A DNA stretch of 64,000 nucleotides from DASUCS01 sp041166745 (GTDB taxonomy: Bacteria; Actinomycetota; Acidimicrobiia; Acidimicrobiales; JACDCH01). Every line of letters begins with the position of its first letter. The stretch's first letter is position 1. Location of the stretch: assembly GCA_041166745.1 (NCBI GenBank), contig JBEEGH010000002.1, forward strand, positions 1 to 64,000, written 5' to 3'. Of this stretch, positions 44,808 through 52,627 are shown in pieces. Both the position numbers and the translations under genes were made by a program. The notes beneath the pieces were generated by a model that saw nothing but the letters and a program-made list of their open reading frames with translations, had not been told where the DNA came from and did no database searches.

Positions 44808-44896
44808 CCGAGCAAGGACCAGTCGGAAGAAGGTGTGCGGGGTTGTCTAGCACGACGATTTCTGCGTGGACGAACCACGGGACCCCTTACCCCGTC

Positions 44897-44925
44897 TTGG
44901 TTTCAGGGGATCGCGCCGGTCTAAT
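44897..44925 (+). promoter_or_regulatory. Candidate promoter giving a near-leaderless cytochrome c mRNA
   Basis: TTGGTT (44897-44902) and TCTAAT (44920-44925) are 17 nt apart. The -10 matches TATAAT at five of six positions. Transcription would start near 44932, about five bases before the ATG at 44937, and no Shine-Dalgarno is visible there. Leaderless messages are common in Actinobacteria. Confidence 0.45.
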
Positions 44926-44936
44926 GTCGCCGTCGA

Positions 44937-45638
44937 ATGACGGAGATCCCCGAGCATCTGCTGGCGCGGTCTCGAGCGCGCCGCGAGGCCGCCGGTCTGG
45001 CGACTCCGGCCGACGCCGGTGCGGCCGCCGTGCCGACCACCGGCGCAGACGTCGAGCCCGTCGCCGCCGCGGTGGCAACGCCGGCCGCGGCCGCGGCTCC
45101 CCCGCCGCCTCCTCCGCCTCCGAAGCCGGATCCGCCGTACATCCAGGCCTACAGAAACCGCAAGAGGATCCCGGTCTGGGCGATGCCCGCGCTCGCCCTG
45201 CTGCCGTTGTGGGCGTTCATCTACGCCAACACGCTGGAGAAACCGGCGCCGAGTCAAACGGGCCCGCTGGCCGCCGGAGCGAAGATCTACCAGACGTGCG
45301 CAACGTGCCACGGCGGCACCGGCGAAGGCGGAGGCAACTTCCCCTCGCTCCAGAATGGTGTCCTCGCAAAGGACTTTCCGAAGTTCCAGGACCAGATCCG
45401 CTGGGTGTCGTTGGGATCGGCCGGTTGGCCGGGCGACACGTACGGAGCGCAGAACAAACCGAAGAAGGGCGGCATGCCGGCGTGGGCCAGCCAATTGACG
45501 CCGCTGCAGATCGCCGAGGTCGTCCGCTACGAGCGCGAGGTGCTTTCAGGGCTGCCGCCCGATCCTGACCTGGTGGCCATCACCGAGGGCCAGAAGCCGC
45601 CACTCAACAGTGACGGCAACGAAGTCGCTGCGGGGTGA
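44937..45638 (+). CDS. Membrane-anchored monoheme cytochrome c with IPEHLL motif
   Basis: The 233-aa protein starts MTEIPEHLLARSRARREAAG, a short basic motif also found twice in the subunit-IV-like cytochrome b at 42247-43065. An Ala/Pro-rich linker with an eight-proline run follows, then one membrane helix (about 81-97), then an outer class I cytochrome c domain with CATCH at 121-125 and GGMPAW supplying the axial Met. It is divergent from the bc operon and probably carries electrons between that complex and an oxidase encoded elsewhere. GTG of the next gene overlaps its TGA. Confidence 0.9.
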   Translation: MTEIPEHLLARSRARREAAGLATPADAGAAAVPTTGADVEPVAAAVATPAAAAAPPPPPPPPKPDPPYIQAYRNRKRIPVWAMPALALLPLWAFIYANTLEKPAPSQTGPLAAGAKIYQTCATCHGGTGEGGGNFPSLQNGVLAKDFPKFQDQIRWVSLGSAGWPGDTYGAQNKPKKGGMPAWASQLTPLQIAEVVRYEREVLSGLPPDPDLVAITEGQKPPLNSDGNEVAAG

Positions 45639-46885
45639 CCACCGAGGTCCTCGTCGTCGGCGGTGGCCCGGCGGGGGCGGCAGCGGCGTACTGGCTCGCG
45701 AAGGCCGGGCACGACGTCGTCGTGCTCGAGCGCAAGACCTATCCCCGCGAGAAGACATGCGGTGACGGCCTCACGCCGCGAGCCGTGCATCAGCTCGAGG
45801 AGATGGGCCTCGGCGAGGGACTGAAGCAGTTCCATCGCTACGACGGGCTGCGGGCCATCGCCCATGGCATCACGCTCGAGCTGCAGTGGCCGGAGCACCC
45901 AATCTATCCGAGCTACGGCTACGTGGTCCGCCGGCGAGATCTCGACAAGATGGTCGCCGACCGCGCGATCGAAGCGGGCGCGACCATCCGCCAAGGCTGC
46001 GAAGCGATCGCGCCCGTGCTGGACGGGGGACTCGTGCGGGGTGCGGTCGTCAAGAACAAGACGACCGACACCACCGAGGAGGTTCGGGCGCGCTACGTCG
46101 TCGTCGCCGACGGAGCCAACTCGCGATTCGGCCGGGCGCTCGGCGCGACGCGCAATCGTTCCTTTCCACAAGGCATGGCGATCCGCGGGTACTACGAGAG
46201 TCCGTTGCATGCCGAGCCGTGGATCGAGTCCGCCCTCGACGTGCGGGATCGGAACGGCAACTCACTTCCGGGATACGGCTGGATCTTCCCGGTGGGCGAC
46301 GGCACGATCAACGTCGGCATCGGCCTGCTCTCCACGTTCCGCGACTGGAAGAGCGTCAACACCTCGCACCTCATGAACGAGTTCGCTGCGACCGCGCCGG
46401 CGTACTGGGGCATCAGCCCGGAAGCGTCGACCGGGCCGCCGACTGGTGGACGCCTGCCGATGGGAGGTTCGGTGACGCCGAACGTCGGACCGACGTGGGT
46501 GCTCGTCGGCGACGCGGCCGGCACGATCAATCCGTTCAACGGTGAAGGCATCGATTACGCATACGAGACCGGGCGCCTCGCCGCCGAGCTGTTGCACGAG
46601 GCCCTCACGACGGGCGACGGCATGGCGCTGCAGCGCTATCCGCGACTGCTCGAGGAGGAGTACGGCCTGTACTTCAAGGTCGCTCGGCTCTTCGCCAAGG
46701 TGATCGGCAACCCGGCCCTGCTCGGTCAGCTCACGAAGGTCGGTATGCAATCACGATCACTGATGGAGTGGGTGCTGCGCATCATGGCCAACTTGCTGCG
46801 CGAAGACGAGCTCGGCCCGGCGGAGGCCGCCTACAAAGCCATCGCCGCGATCGTGAGGATCGTCCCAGAGCCGGGCGCCGCCTGA
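45635..46885 (+). CDS. menJ: Geranylgeranyl reductase family flavoprotein, probable menaquinone reductase
   Basis: The 416-aa FAD-dependent oxidoreductase opens with VLVVGGGPAGAAAAYWL (dinucleotide fold), followed by REKTCGDGLTPRAV, the mark of the geranylgeranyl reductase/MenJ group. GDAAGTINPFNGEGIDYAYE is the second FAD contact. MenJ in mycobacteria saturates one isoprene unit of menaquinone; other members reduce chlorophyll or archaeal lipid chains. Next to a menaquinol-oxidising complex, the MenJ role is the best guess. It overlaps the cytochrome c gene (GTGA), and the 48-nt inverted repeat follows the stop. Confidence 0.85.
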   Translation: MTTEVLVVGGGPAGAAAAYWLAKAGHDVVVLERKTYPREKTCGDGLTPRAVHQLEEMGLGEGLKQFHRYDGLRAIAHGITLELQWPEHPIYPSYGYVVRRRDLDKMVADRAIEAGATIRQGCEAIAPVLDGGLVRGAVVKNKTTDTTEEVRARYVVVADGANSRFGRALGATRNRSFPQGMAIRGYYESPLHAEPWIESALDVRDRNGNSLPGYGWIFPVGDGTINVGIGLLSTFRDWKSVNTSHLMNEFAATAPAYWGISPEASTGPPTGGRLPMGGSVTPNVGPTWVLVGDAAGTINPFNGEGIDYAYETGRLAAELLHEALTTGDGMALQRYPRLLEEEYGLYFKVARLFAKVIGNPALLGQLTKVGMQSRSLMEWVLRIMANLLREDELGPAEAAYKAIAAIVRIVPEPGAA

Positions 46886-46897
46886 CGGACCCCTGCG

Positions 46898-46945
46898 AAA
46901 TCCAGTGCACTACGACACAAAAGTGTGTCGCTCTGCACTGGATTT
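46898..46945. terminator. 48-nt inverted repeat between convergent genes
   Basis: The outer stem AAATCCAGTGCA pairs exactly with TGCACTGGATTT, the inner stem CGACACA pairs with TGTGTCG, and a 3-nt mismatch on each side (CTA/CTC) separates them; AAAG is the loop. It lies 12 nt past the reductase stop and 4 nt before the lgt-like stop, so it can serve both strands as a terminator. Its 48-nt length, AAATCC/GGATTT ends and ACAAA centre are shared with the element at 23638-23685. Confidence 0.78.
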
Positions 46946-46949
46946 GGAG

Positions 46950-47807
46950 TCAGGGAGTTGACTCGAGGGGTTCGCCGTCGCTGGGTTCTGGGACTTCGGG
47001 CGCGGCGACGGTGAGTTCGTCGACGGATGTGGTCTTGCGCACGCTCGCCGTGATCCAGATCCCGGCGAGGAACACCGCGATCATCAGGTACTGCGCGCCG
47101 GTGAGACCCGGCCAGACCGTCTTGTCGTTCACCCGCAGGAAGTCCGACAGGAACCGGGTGGAGCCGTAGTACAGGCAGAAGATCCCCATCACGGTGCCGG
47201 GCGCGGGCCGGCGGCGGACGACCAACGTGAGGACGGCGAACAGCACGAGCAGATACACCAGCTCGTAGATCGCCGTGTTGTGGAACGTCTGGCCGATGAG
47301 CGCGGGCTCACGAGTCGTGCCGCCTCGGAACTCCACGGCGAGCGGGAACGTCGACTGCCAACCGAAGTGCTCACCGACAGACGTGCAACCGACGCGGCCG
47401 AAGGCGAGGCCCAATGTCAGGCCGTACGCGTATCCATCGAGGTTCGACCACCGAACCGAACGAGTCCATTTTCGGAAGGTCGGGAAGCCGATCAACACGG
47501 CGGCGATGAACCCGCCAGAGAACTGGAGGCCGCCCTTCCACACAGCGATGATGTCGAGTGGCGAGTCGATCTGGTTGGTGTGCGACAGGTCCCACGTGAT
47601 GCGGGCGCCGATGACACCACCGACCACGAGTCGAGTGGCGAGCCGGTACGTCTCGTCGCGCACCACGCCGGTGTGTTCTTCGATGTAGCGCGCCGCGACC
47701 CATGCGCCGAGGAGCACGCCGAGGCCGACCATCACTCCGAACGTGCGCAGCTCGATGGGTCCGAGCGCGATCTTTGGAAATGTCTTGTACGGAATGGTCG
47801 CGAGCAA
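46950..47807 (-). CDS. lgt: Lgt-like membrane protein (prolipoprotein diacylglyceryl transferase family), divergent active site
   Basis: The 285-aa protein has about seven membrane helices and aligns with Lgt, which attaches diacylglycerol to the lipobox cysteine of prelipoproteins. GGLQFSGGF stands where E. coli has GGMSFHGG, so the catalytically important His is Ser. GRVGCTSVGEHFG replaces GRLGNFINGELWG, so the conserved Asn is Cys. HNTAIYEL stands for HPSQLYE, and the distal arginine region RFLSDFLR is kept. It may be a paralogue with a changed role or a divergent true Lgt. A lipoprotein is encoded nearby (52624-53526). The start is TTG 47807 without a clear ribosome site. Confidence 0.72.
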   Translation of the reverse strand: MLATIPYKTFPKIALGPIELRTFGVMVGLGVLLGAWVAARYIEEHTGVVRDETYRLATRLVVGGVIGARITWDLSHTNQIDSPLDIIAVWKGGLQFSGGFIAAVLIGFPTFRKWTRSVRWSNLDGYAYGLTLGLAFGRVGCTSVGEHFGWQSTFPLAVEFRGGTTREPALIGQTFHNTAIYELVYLLVLFAVLTLVVRRRPAPGTVMGIFCLYYGSTRFLSDFLRVNDKTVWPGLTGAQYLMIAVFLAGIWITASVRKTTSVDELTVAAPEVPEPSDGEPLESTP

Positions 47808-47825
47808 GGCGATGAATCGTAGGGG

Positions 47826-49265
47826 CTACGAAGTCGGGTGTTCCCCCGGGGCGAGCGGTTCACGCCACCCGCCCACGTCGGCCGCCAGACGGTCCGCATC
47901 CGACGGACCCCACGTGCCCTTGTAATAGAGGTTCGTCGGCGGAGGATTCGACACGACCGGATCGACGATGCGCCACTGCTCCTCGAGGGCGTCGGCCCGG
48001 CCGAAGCGACGCGGATCGCCTTCCATCGCGTCTTCGAGCAGCCGCTGGTAGGCCTCGGCGCGGCGGCCGAACACCTTGTCGTACGACACCTCGAGGTTCA
48101 CCGGTCGCGTCGCGAGCTCGTCGCCCGGTGCCTTGGCCTGCAGGTGCAGCATGATGCCGTCGTCGGAGCCGAGACGGAACCGCAAGTAGTTCGGCTCGGG
48201 GTGGCGATTGCCGGCGTTCGAGAACAACAACCGCGGCGGCGCCTTGAACTCGACGATCGCTTCGGTCGCGGTGACGGGCATTGCCTTACCGGCTCGGATG
48301 AGCCACGGCACGCCGGCCCAGCGCCACGACTCGATCTCGAAACGCGTCGCCACGAAGGTCTCCGTGTCGGAGTTCGGTTCGACGCCTTCTTCCTCTCGAT
48401 AGCCGCGGTACTGACCGCGGCTGATCTTCGCGGGACTGAACGCGTCGATCTGTCGGAACAGCTTCACCTTCTCGTCGTGCAGCGCCGCGGCCGACGCGGC
48501 CGAAGGTGGCTCCATCGCCAGCAGTGCGACGATCTCGAGCAGATGGTTCTGCACGACGTCGCGGGTCGCGCCGACCTTGTCGTAGAACGCACCGCGTCCT
48601 TGCACGTCGAACTGCTCCGCCATCGTGATCTGCACCTGCGAGATGAAGTTGCGGTTCCAGATCGGCTCGAGCATCGAGTTGGCAAACCGGAACACGAGCA
48701 GGTTCTCGACGGGTTCCTTGCCGAGGAAGTGATCGATGCGGAACACCGACTCCTCGGGGAACGCCTCGTGCAGCACGGCATTGAGCTCCTTGGCGCTGCG
48801 CAGATCGCGGCCGAACGGCTTCTCGACGACCACCCGAGCACCCTTGTTGAGCCCGACGCGGGACAGGCCATTCACCACGTCTTCGAACAACACCGGCGGG
48901 ATCGCCAGGTAGAAGAGCGGATGCTCCCGGCCTTGCAGGGTGAGAGCCAGGTTGTCGAAGGTCTCCGGGGCGCGGTAGTCGCCGCTCACGTAACTCAGCC
49001 GGCTGACGAGCGACTTGAAGATTTCTTCGTCGATCGGTGTGTCGCCGAGTGCGGCGATGATCGACTCGCGGGCTCGCTTGCGCAGATCGTCGTCGGACCA
49101 CGGCGAGGACGACACCCCGACGATCGGGACGTCGGGCGGCAGCGAGCCCTCCCGCACCATGTGGTACACGGCCGGGAACAGCTTCTTCTTCGCCAGGTCG
49201 CCCGTGATCCCGAACAGCACCAGGGCGTCACCGTGCGGGTTTCCGTCGGGCGCGATCGCATCCAC
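47826..49265 (-). CDS. zwf: Glucose-6-phosphate 1-dehydrogenase
   Basis: A 479-aa cytoplasmic enzyme that oxidises glucose 6-phosphate to 6-phosphogluconolactone with NAD(P)+. The nucleotide-binding FGITGDLAKKKL (about 18-29), EKPFGRDL and the active-site RIDHFLGKEPVENLLVFRFA, quoted at its HFLGKE core, are intact. The start is GTG 49265. It lies 11 nt after hemL in the same leftward run, with no other pentose-phosphate gene nearby. Confidence 0.97.
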   Translation of the reverse strand: MDAIAPDGNPHGDALVLFGITGDLAKKKLFPAVYHMVREGSLPPDVPIVGVSSSPWSDDDLRKRARESIIAALGDTPIDEEIFKSLVSRLSYVSGDYRAPETFDNLALTLQGREHPLFYLAIPPVLFEDVVNGLSRVGLNKGARVVVEKPFGRDLRSAKELNAVLHEAFPEESVFRIDHFLGKEPVENLLVFRFANSMLEPIWNRNFISQVQITMAEQFDVQGRGAFYDKVGATRDVVQNHLLEIVALLAMEPPSAASAAALHDEKVKLFRQIDAFSPAKISRGQYRGYREEEGVEPNSDTETFVATRFEIESWRWAGVPWLIRAGKAMPVTATEAIVEFKAPPRLLFSNAGNRHPEPNYLRFRLGSDDGIMLHLQAKAPGDELATRPVNLEVSYDKVFGRRAEAYQRLLEDAMEGDPRRFGRADALEEQWRIVDPVVSNPPPTNLYYKGTWGPSDADRLAADVGGWREPLAPGEHPTS

Positions 49266-49276
49266 GGTTGGTTGGT

Positions 49277-50572
49277 CTACCCCATCCCGGTGACCGCTTG
49301 CTCGACCGCGGCGAGGATCTCCTCGACGACGGCCGCAGTGTGCGCCAAACCGGGGAACATGACCTCGTACGCACCCGGCGCGATGGCAACACCATGATCG
49401 AGCAAGGCGTGAAACATCCGTGCGTACATCGCCTCGTCGGTCGTGCGCGCGGCCGCGTAGTCGCAGGGGCCGGACACCGGATGCTCGCGGCCCGCGAAGA
49501 AGAACGATTCGAAGGTCCCGAAGAACAGACCGACGAGCGAGCCTTCGACCGGAATGCTGCTGTTCACGCCACCGCCGGTAAACGCCTTGGCGAGACCGAG
49601 CCCGAGCGCTCGCGCCGTGGTCTCCAGCTGCGCGTAGGCCGCGTCATCGAGCAGTTCGAGCACCGCCAGCCCGGCCGCCGTGGCCAGCGGGTTCCCCGAG
49701 AGGGTGCCGGCTTGGTACACGGGCCCGAGGGGCGCGACGCAGCTCATCACGTCGCGACGACCTCCGTACGCGCCGATGGGCAGCCCACCCCCGATGACCT
49801 TGCCGAAGGTGCTCAGATCAGGCCGCACGCGGTAGAGCTGCTGCGCACCACCACGCGCGACGCGAAAACCCGTGATCACTTCGTCGAACACGAGCAACGC
49901 GCCGACACGGTCGCACTCCGCCCGCAGCCCGTCGAGGAAGCCGGGCTCGGGGCCGATGAGACCCATGTTGGCGGCGATGGGCTCGACGATGACGCACGCG
50001 GTGTTCTCGTCGAGCTCGGGCACCACGTTGTACGGCACCACGCGCGTGTCGCGCACCGCACCATCGGTGACGCCCGCCGAGCCTGGCAATCCCAACGCGG
50101 CGACGCCGCTCCCCGACTCCGCGAGCAGCAGGTCGCCGTGGCCGTGGTAGCAGCCGGCGAACTTCACGACGGTGTCGCGTCCGGTGAAGCCGCGGGCGAC
50201 CCGGATGGCGGACATCGTCGCTTCGGTGCCACTCGACACGAGTCGAACGAGCTCACAGCTGGGAACCCGATCGATGATCGCTTCCGCCAGCAGCACCTCG
50301 CGTTCGGTCGGCGCGCCGTAGCTCGTCCCTCCCGCAGCCGCCTCTTGCACGGCTTCGACGATGGCCGGGTGGGCGTGGCCGGCGATGATCGCGCCATAGG
50401 ACTGCACGAGGTCGATGTAGCGACGACCCTCGACATCCCAGACATACGGCCCTTCCGCCCGTGCCACGAAGTAGGGCGTGCCGCCGACGGCGCGAAAAGA
50501 ACGCACGGGCGAGTTCACGCCGCCGGGTATCACCCGCTGCGCTCGCGCGAACAGCTCCTCGTTTGTCGGCAT
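49277..50572 (-). CDS. hemL: Glutamate-1-semialdehyde 2,1-aminomutase
   Basis: The 431-aa PLP enzyme makes 5-aminolevulinate in the C5 heme pathway. VIPGGVNSPVRSF, SSGTEATMSAIRVAR, GCYHGHGD and the PLP lysine in STFGKVIGGGLPIG (near residue 257) are all present. ATG 50572 (MPTNEELFARAQ) overlaps the VOC gene stop by one base; the open frame further upstream is a shadow. It belongs to the same run as hemB and the cobA-hemD fusion. Confidence 0.97.
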   Translation of the reverse strand: MPTNEELFARAQRVIPGGVNSPVRSFRAVGGTPYFVARAEGPYVWDVEGRRYIDLVQSYGAIIAGHAHPAIVEAVQEAAAGGTSYGAPTEREVLLAEAIIDRVPSCELVRLVSSGTEATMSAIRVARGFTGRDTVVKFAGCYHGHGDLLLAESGSGVAALGLPGSAGVTDGAVRDTRVVPYNVVPELDENTACVIVEPIAANMGLIGPEPGFLDGLRAECDRVGALLVFDEVITGFRVARGGAQQLYRVRPDLSTFGKVIGGGLPIGAYGGRRDVMSCVAPLGPVYQAGTLSGNPLATAAGLAVLELLDDAAYAQLETTARALGLGLAKAFTGGGVNSSIPVEGSLVGLFFGTFESFFFAGREHPVSGPCDYAAARTTDEAMYARMFHALLDHGVAIAPGAYEVMFPGLAHTAAVVEEILAAVEQAVTGMG

Positions 50573-50985
50573 CAGTGGAGGCAGAACTCGTTGCCTTCGG
50601 GGTCGAGCATCACGACCCAGTGGCCACCGGGCTCCTCGTATTCGCCGACGAACGAGCCGCCGAGCGCGACCAGCTCGTCTGCGCGGTTCGTCATGTTCTC
50701 CTTGCCGACGACGACATCGAGGTGCACCCGGTTCTTGGCGGTCTTTCCCTCCGGCACCTTCTGGATGAAGAGGCGCGGTCCGTGCCCATCGGGGTCGACG
50801 ATCGAGAACGCCTGGTTCGGGTCGAGGTTCTCGATGTCGAACCCGGCGGCCTTCAGCGCGTCGTCCCACGTCTCGAATCCCGGAGGCGGCGGTTGCTCGA
50901 TGTACCCGAGCACCTCCATCCAGAACGTGCCGAGCGAGCGCGGGTCCGCTGCGTCCATGGAGATCTGCACGGCATTGGCCATCAT
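50572..50985 (-). CDS. VOC-superfamily (glyoxalase/bleomycin-resistance-like) protein
   Basis: The 137-aa protein has the paired beta-alpha-beta modules of the vicinal oxygen chelate fold. NAVQISMDAADPRSLGTFW begins the first half, VHLDVVVGKENM the second, and GGHWVVMLDPEGNEFCLH is the closing metal-site strand. Glyoxalase_6-type members of Actinobacteria mostly have no assigned substrate. It is wedged between hemB (4-nt overlap) and hemL (1-nt overlap). A heme-pathway role is possible but unsupported beyond position. Confidence 0.85.
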   Translation of the reverse strand: MMANAVQISMDAADPRSLGTFWMEVLGYIEQPPPPGFETWDDALKAAGFDIENLDPNQAFSIVDPDGHGPRLFIQKVPEGKTAKNRVHLDVVVGKENMTNRADELVALGGSFVGEYEEPGGHWVVMLDPEGNEFCLH

Positions 50986-51968
50986 GCGCTCCCGAGTTGC
51001 TCGGCCAACGACCGTGCGAAGTAGGTGAGGATGATGTCGGCGCCGGCGCGCTTGATCGCCGTGGTGTGCTCGAGGGCGACCGCGGGGCCATCGATCCAAC
51101 CCCGTTCGGCGGCGGCCATGACCATCGCGTACTCGCCGGACACGTGATACGCGGCGAGAGGCACATCGACCTCCGCACGCGCCCGCGCAAGCACGTCGAG
51201 ATAGGCCAGCGCAGGCTTGACCATGATCATGTCTGCGCCTTCGGTCAGATCGAACCGAATCTCTTCGAGCGCCTCGCGGGCGTTTCGCGGATCCTGCTGG
51301 TAGCCCTTGCGATCGCCTCCACCGACGATGGACACGTCTACCGCGTCACGGAAGGGGCCGTAGAGCGCCGAGGCGTACTTCGCGGCGTAGGCGAGGATCG
51401 CCACGTGATCGAAGCCGTCCTCGTCGAGCGCCTCACGAATCGCGAAGACCTGACCGTCCATCATTCCGCTCGGAGCGACGATGTCTGCGCCGGCTTCCGC
51501 TTGCGCAACCGCGGCGCGCCCGTACAGCTCGATGGTCGCGTCGTTGTCGACATCACCGTCGGGAGTGAGCACGCCGCAATGACCGTGGTCGGTGTACTCG
51601 TCGAGACAGAGATCCGCGAGGAGCACGAGATCGTCACCCACCTCCGTCCGTAGGTCGCGCAGCGCGTGCTGCACGATGCCATCGGTGTCCCATGCTCCCG
51701 AGCCTTCGGCATCCTTCTCCGCCGGTACGCCGAACAGGATCACGCCCGGGACACCGAGCGCGGCCAACTCGACGACCTCCTTGCGCAGCGACTCGCGTGT
51801 GTGCTGCATCACGCCGGGCAGCGACACGATCGGTTGCGGATCGGAGATGCCCTCACGAACGAACAGCGGTGCGATGAGATCGTCGACACCGAGTCGGGTT
51901 TCGGCGACCATCCGGCGCAGTGCGGGAGTTCGTCGAAGCCGGCGTAGCCGCCGCTGGGGAAAACTCAT
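50982..51968 (-). CDS. hemB: Porphobilinogen synthase (5-aminolevulinate dehydratase)
   Basis: The 328-aa enzyme condenses two 5-aminolevulinates. The Schiff-base lysines are in YAAKYAS (about 197) and MVKPALAYL (about 251). The metal-site region reads DLCLDEYTDHGHCG: two of the three zinc cysteines of the classical DxCxCxxxxxxGHCG pattern remain and the middle one is Asp, hinting at mixed or magnesium-type dependence. ATG 51968 overlaps the HAD gene stop by 4 nt. Confidence 0.96.
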   Translation of the reverse strand: MSFPQRRLRRLRRTPALRRMVAETRLGVDDLIAPLFVREGISDPQPIVSLPGVMQHTRESLRKEVVELAALGVPGVILFGVPAEKDAEGSGAWDTDGIVQHALRDLRTEVGDDLVLLADLCLDEYTDHGHCGVLTPDGDVDNDATIELYGRAAVAQAEAGADIVAPSGMMDGQVFAIREALDEDGFDHVAILAYAAKYASALYGPFRDAVDVSIVGGGDRKGYQQDPRNAREALEEIRFDLTEGADMIMVKPALAYLDVLARARAEVDVPLAAYHVSGEYAMVMAAAERGWIDGPAVALEHTTAIKRAGADIILTYFARSLAEQLGSA

Positions 51969-52627
51969 CGATGCAAGCGTAGAAGGTCGAGGTCCAGTTC
52001 CAGAAAGGACTCGATGACCATGTCGGCCGCCGAGAGGTCGAGGCCGCTCGTCATCCGGTTGGGTACCGCGACGCAGAACAACCCCGCCGCTTTCGCGGCG
52101 GCAATGCCATTCGGCGAGTCCTCGAACGCCGCGGCTTCACTCGAGTCGACCCCGATGGCTTCGAGGGCGAGCCGGTACACCTGTGGCTCCGGCTTGGCGG
52201 GCACACCGTCCTCACACGTGCTGATCGCCGCGAATCGATCGAGCAGGCCGAGACGCTGGAGATGGTCGGACACCCACTGCGCAGTCGAGCTGGAGGCGAC
52301 GGCCAGCAGCATCCCGGCGTCGACAGCGCGCTTCGTGAAGTCCGCCACTCCCGGAAGCGCTTCTTCCGCCAGCAGACGTTCGTGATGGGCCAGTCGTCGC
52401 CGTTCGGTCAGCGCGTCACGATCGCTCAACGGTCCGATCGCGGTCTCGAGATCCGCAAGCCAGTGCCGGCCGTGCGTGCCGATGCGGTTCTGCCATTGGG
52501 TCCGCGTGAGGTCGACACCGTGCTCGGCGTAGATCTCGCGCGCCGTCTCGTAGGAAGAGGTTTCGGTGTCGCAGATGAGCCCGTCGAAATCGAAGACGAG
52601 CCCGCGCAGAGGCTCGACCCCTATCAC
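51965..52627 (-). CDS. HAD-superfamily hydrolase, beta-phosphoglucomutase-like
   Basis: The 220-aa enzyme has motif I VFDFDGLICDTE near 11-22 with nucleophile and acid Asp, motif II in AVASSSTAQW, the motif III lysine in VPAKPEP and motif IV FEDSPNGIAAAKAAG. A helical cap lies between motifs I and II. This places it among the phosphoglycolate phosphatase/beta-phosphoglucomutase group; the substrate is unknown. GTG 52627 overlaps the upstream gene as GTGA. Confidence 0.88.
   Translation of the reverse strand: MIGVEPLRGLVFDFDGLICDTETSSYETAREIYAEHGVDLTRTQWQNRIGTHGRHWLADLETAIGPLSDRDALTERRRLAHHERLLAEEALPGVADFTKRAVDAGMLLAVASSSTAQWVSDHLQRLGLLDRFAAISTCEDGVPAKPEPQVYRLALEAIGVDSSEAAAFEDSPNGIAAAKAAGLFCVAVPNRMTSGLDLSAADMVIESFLELDLDLLRLHR

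Noticed and set aside
44737..44853. GTG 44853 as the start of the 3-TM protein
   Set aside because: The added residues look non-conserved, the segment contains the best -10 box for the operon, and no ribosome site precedes the GTG.
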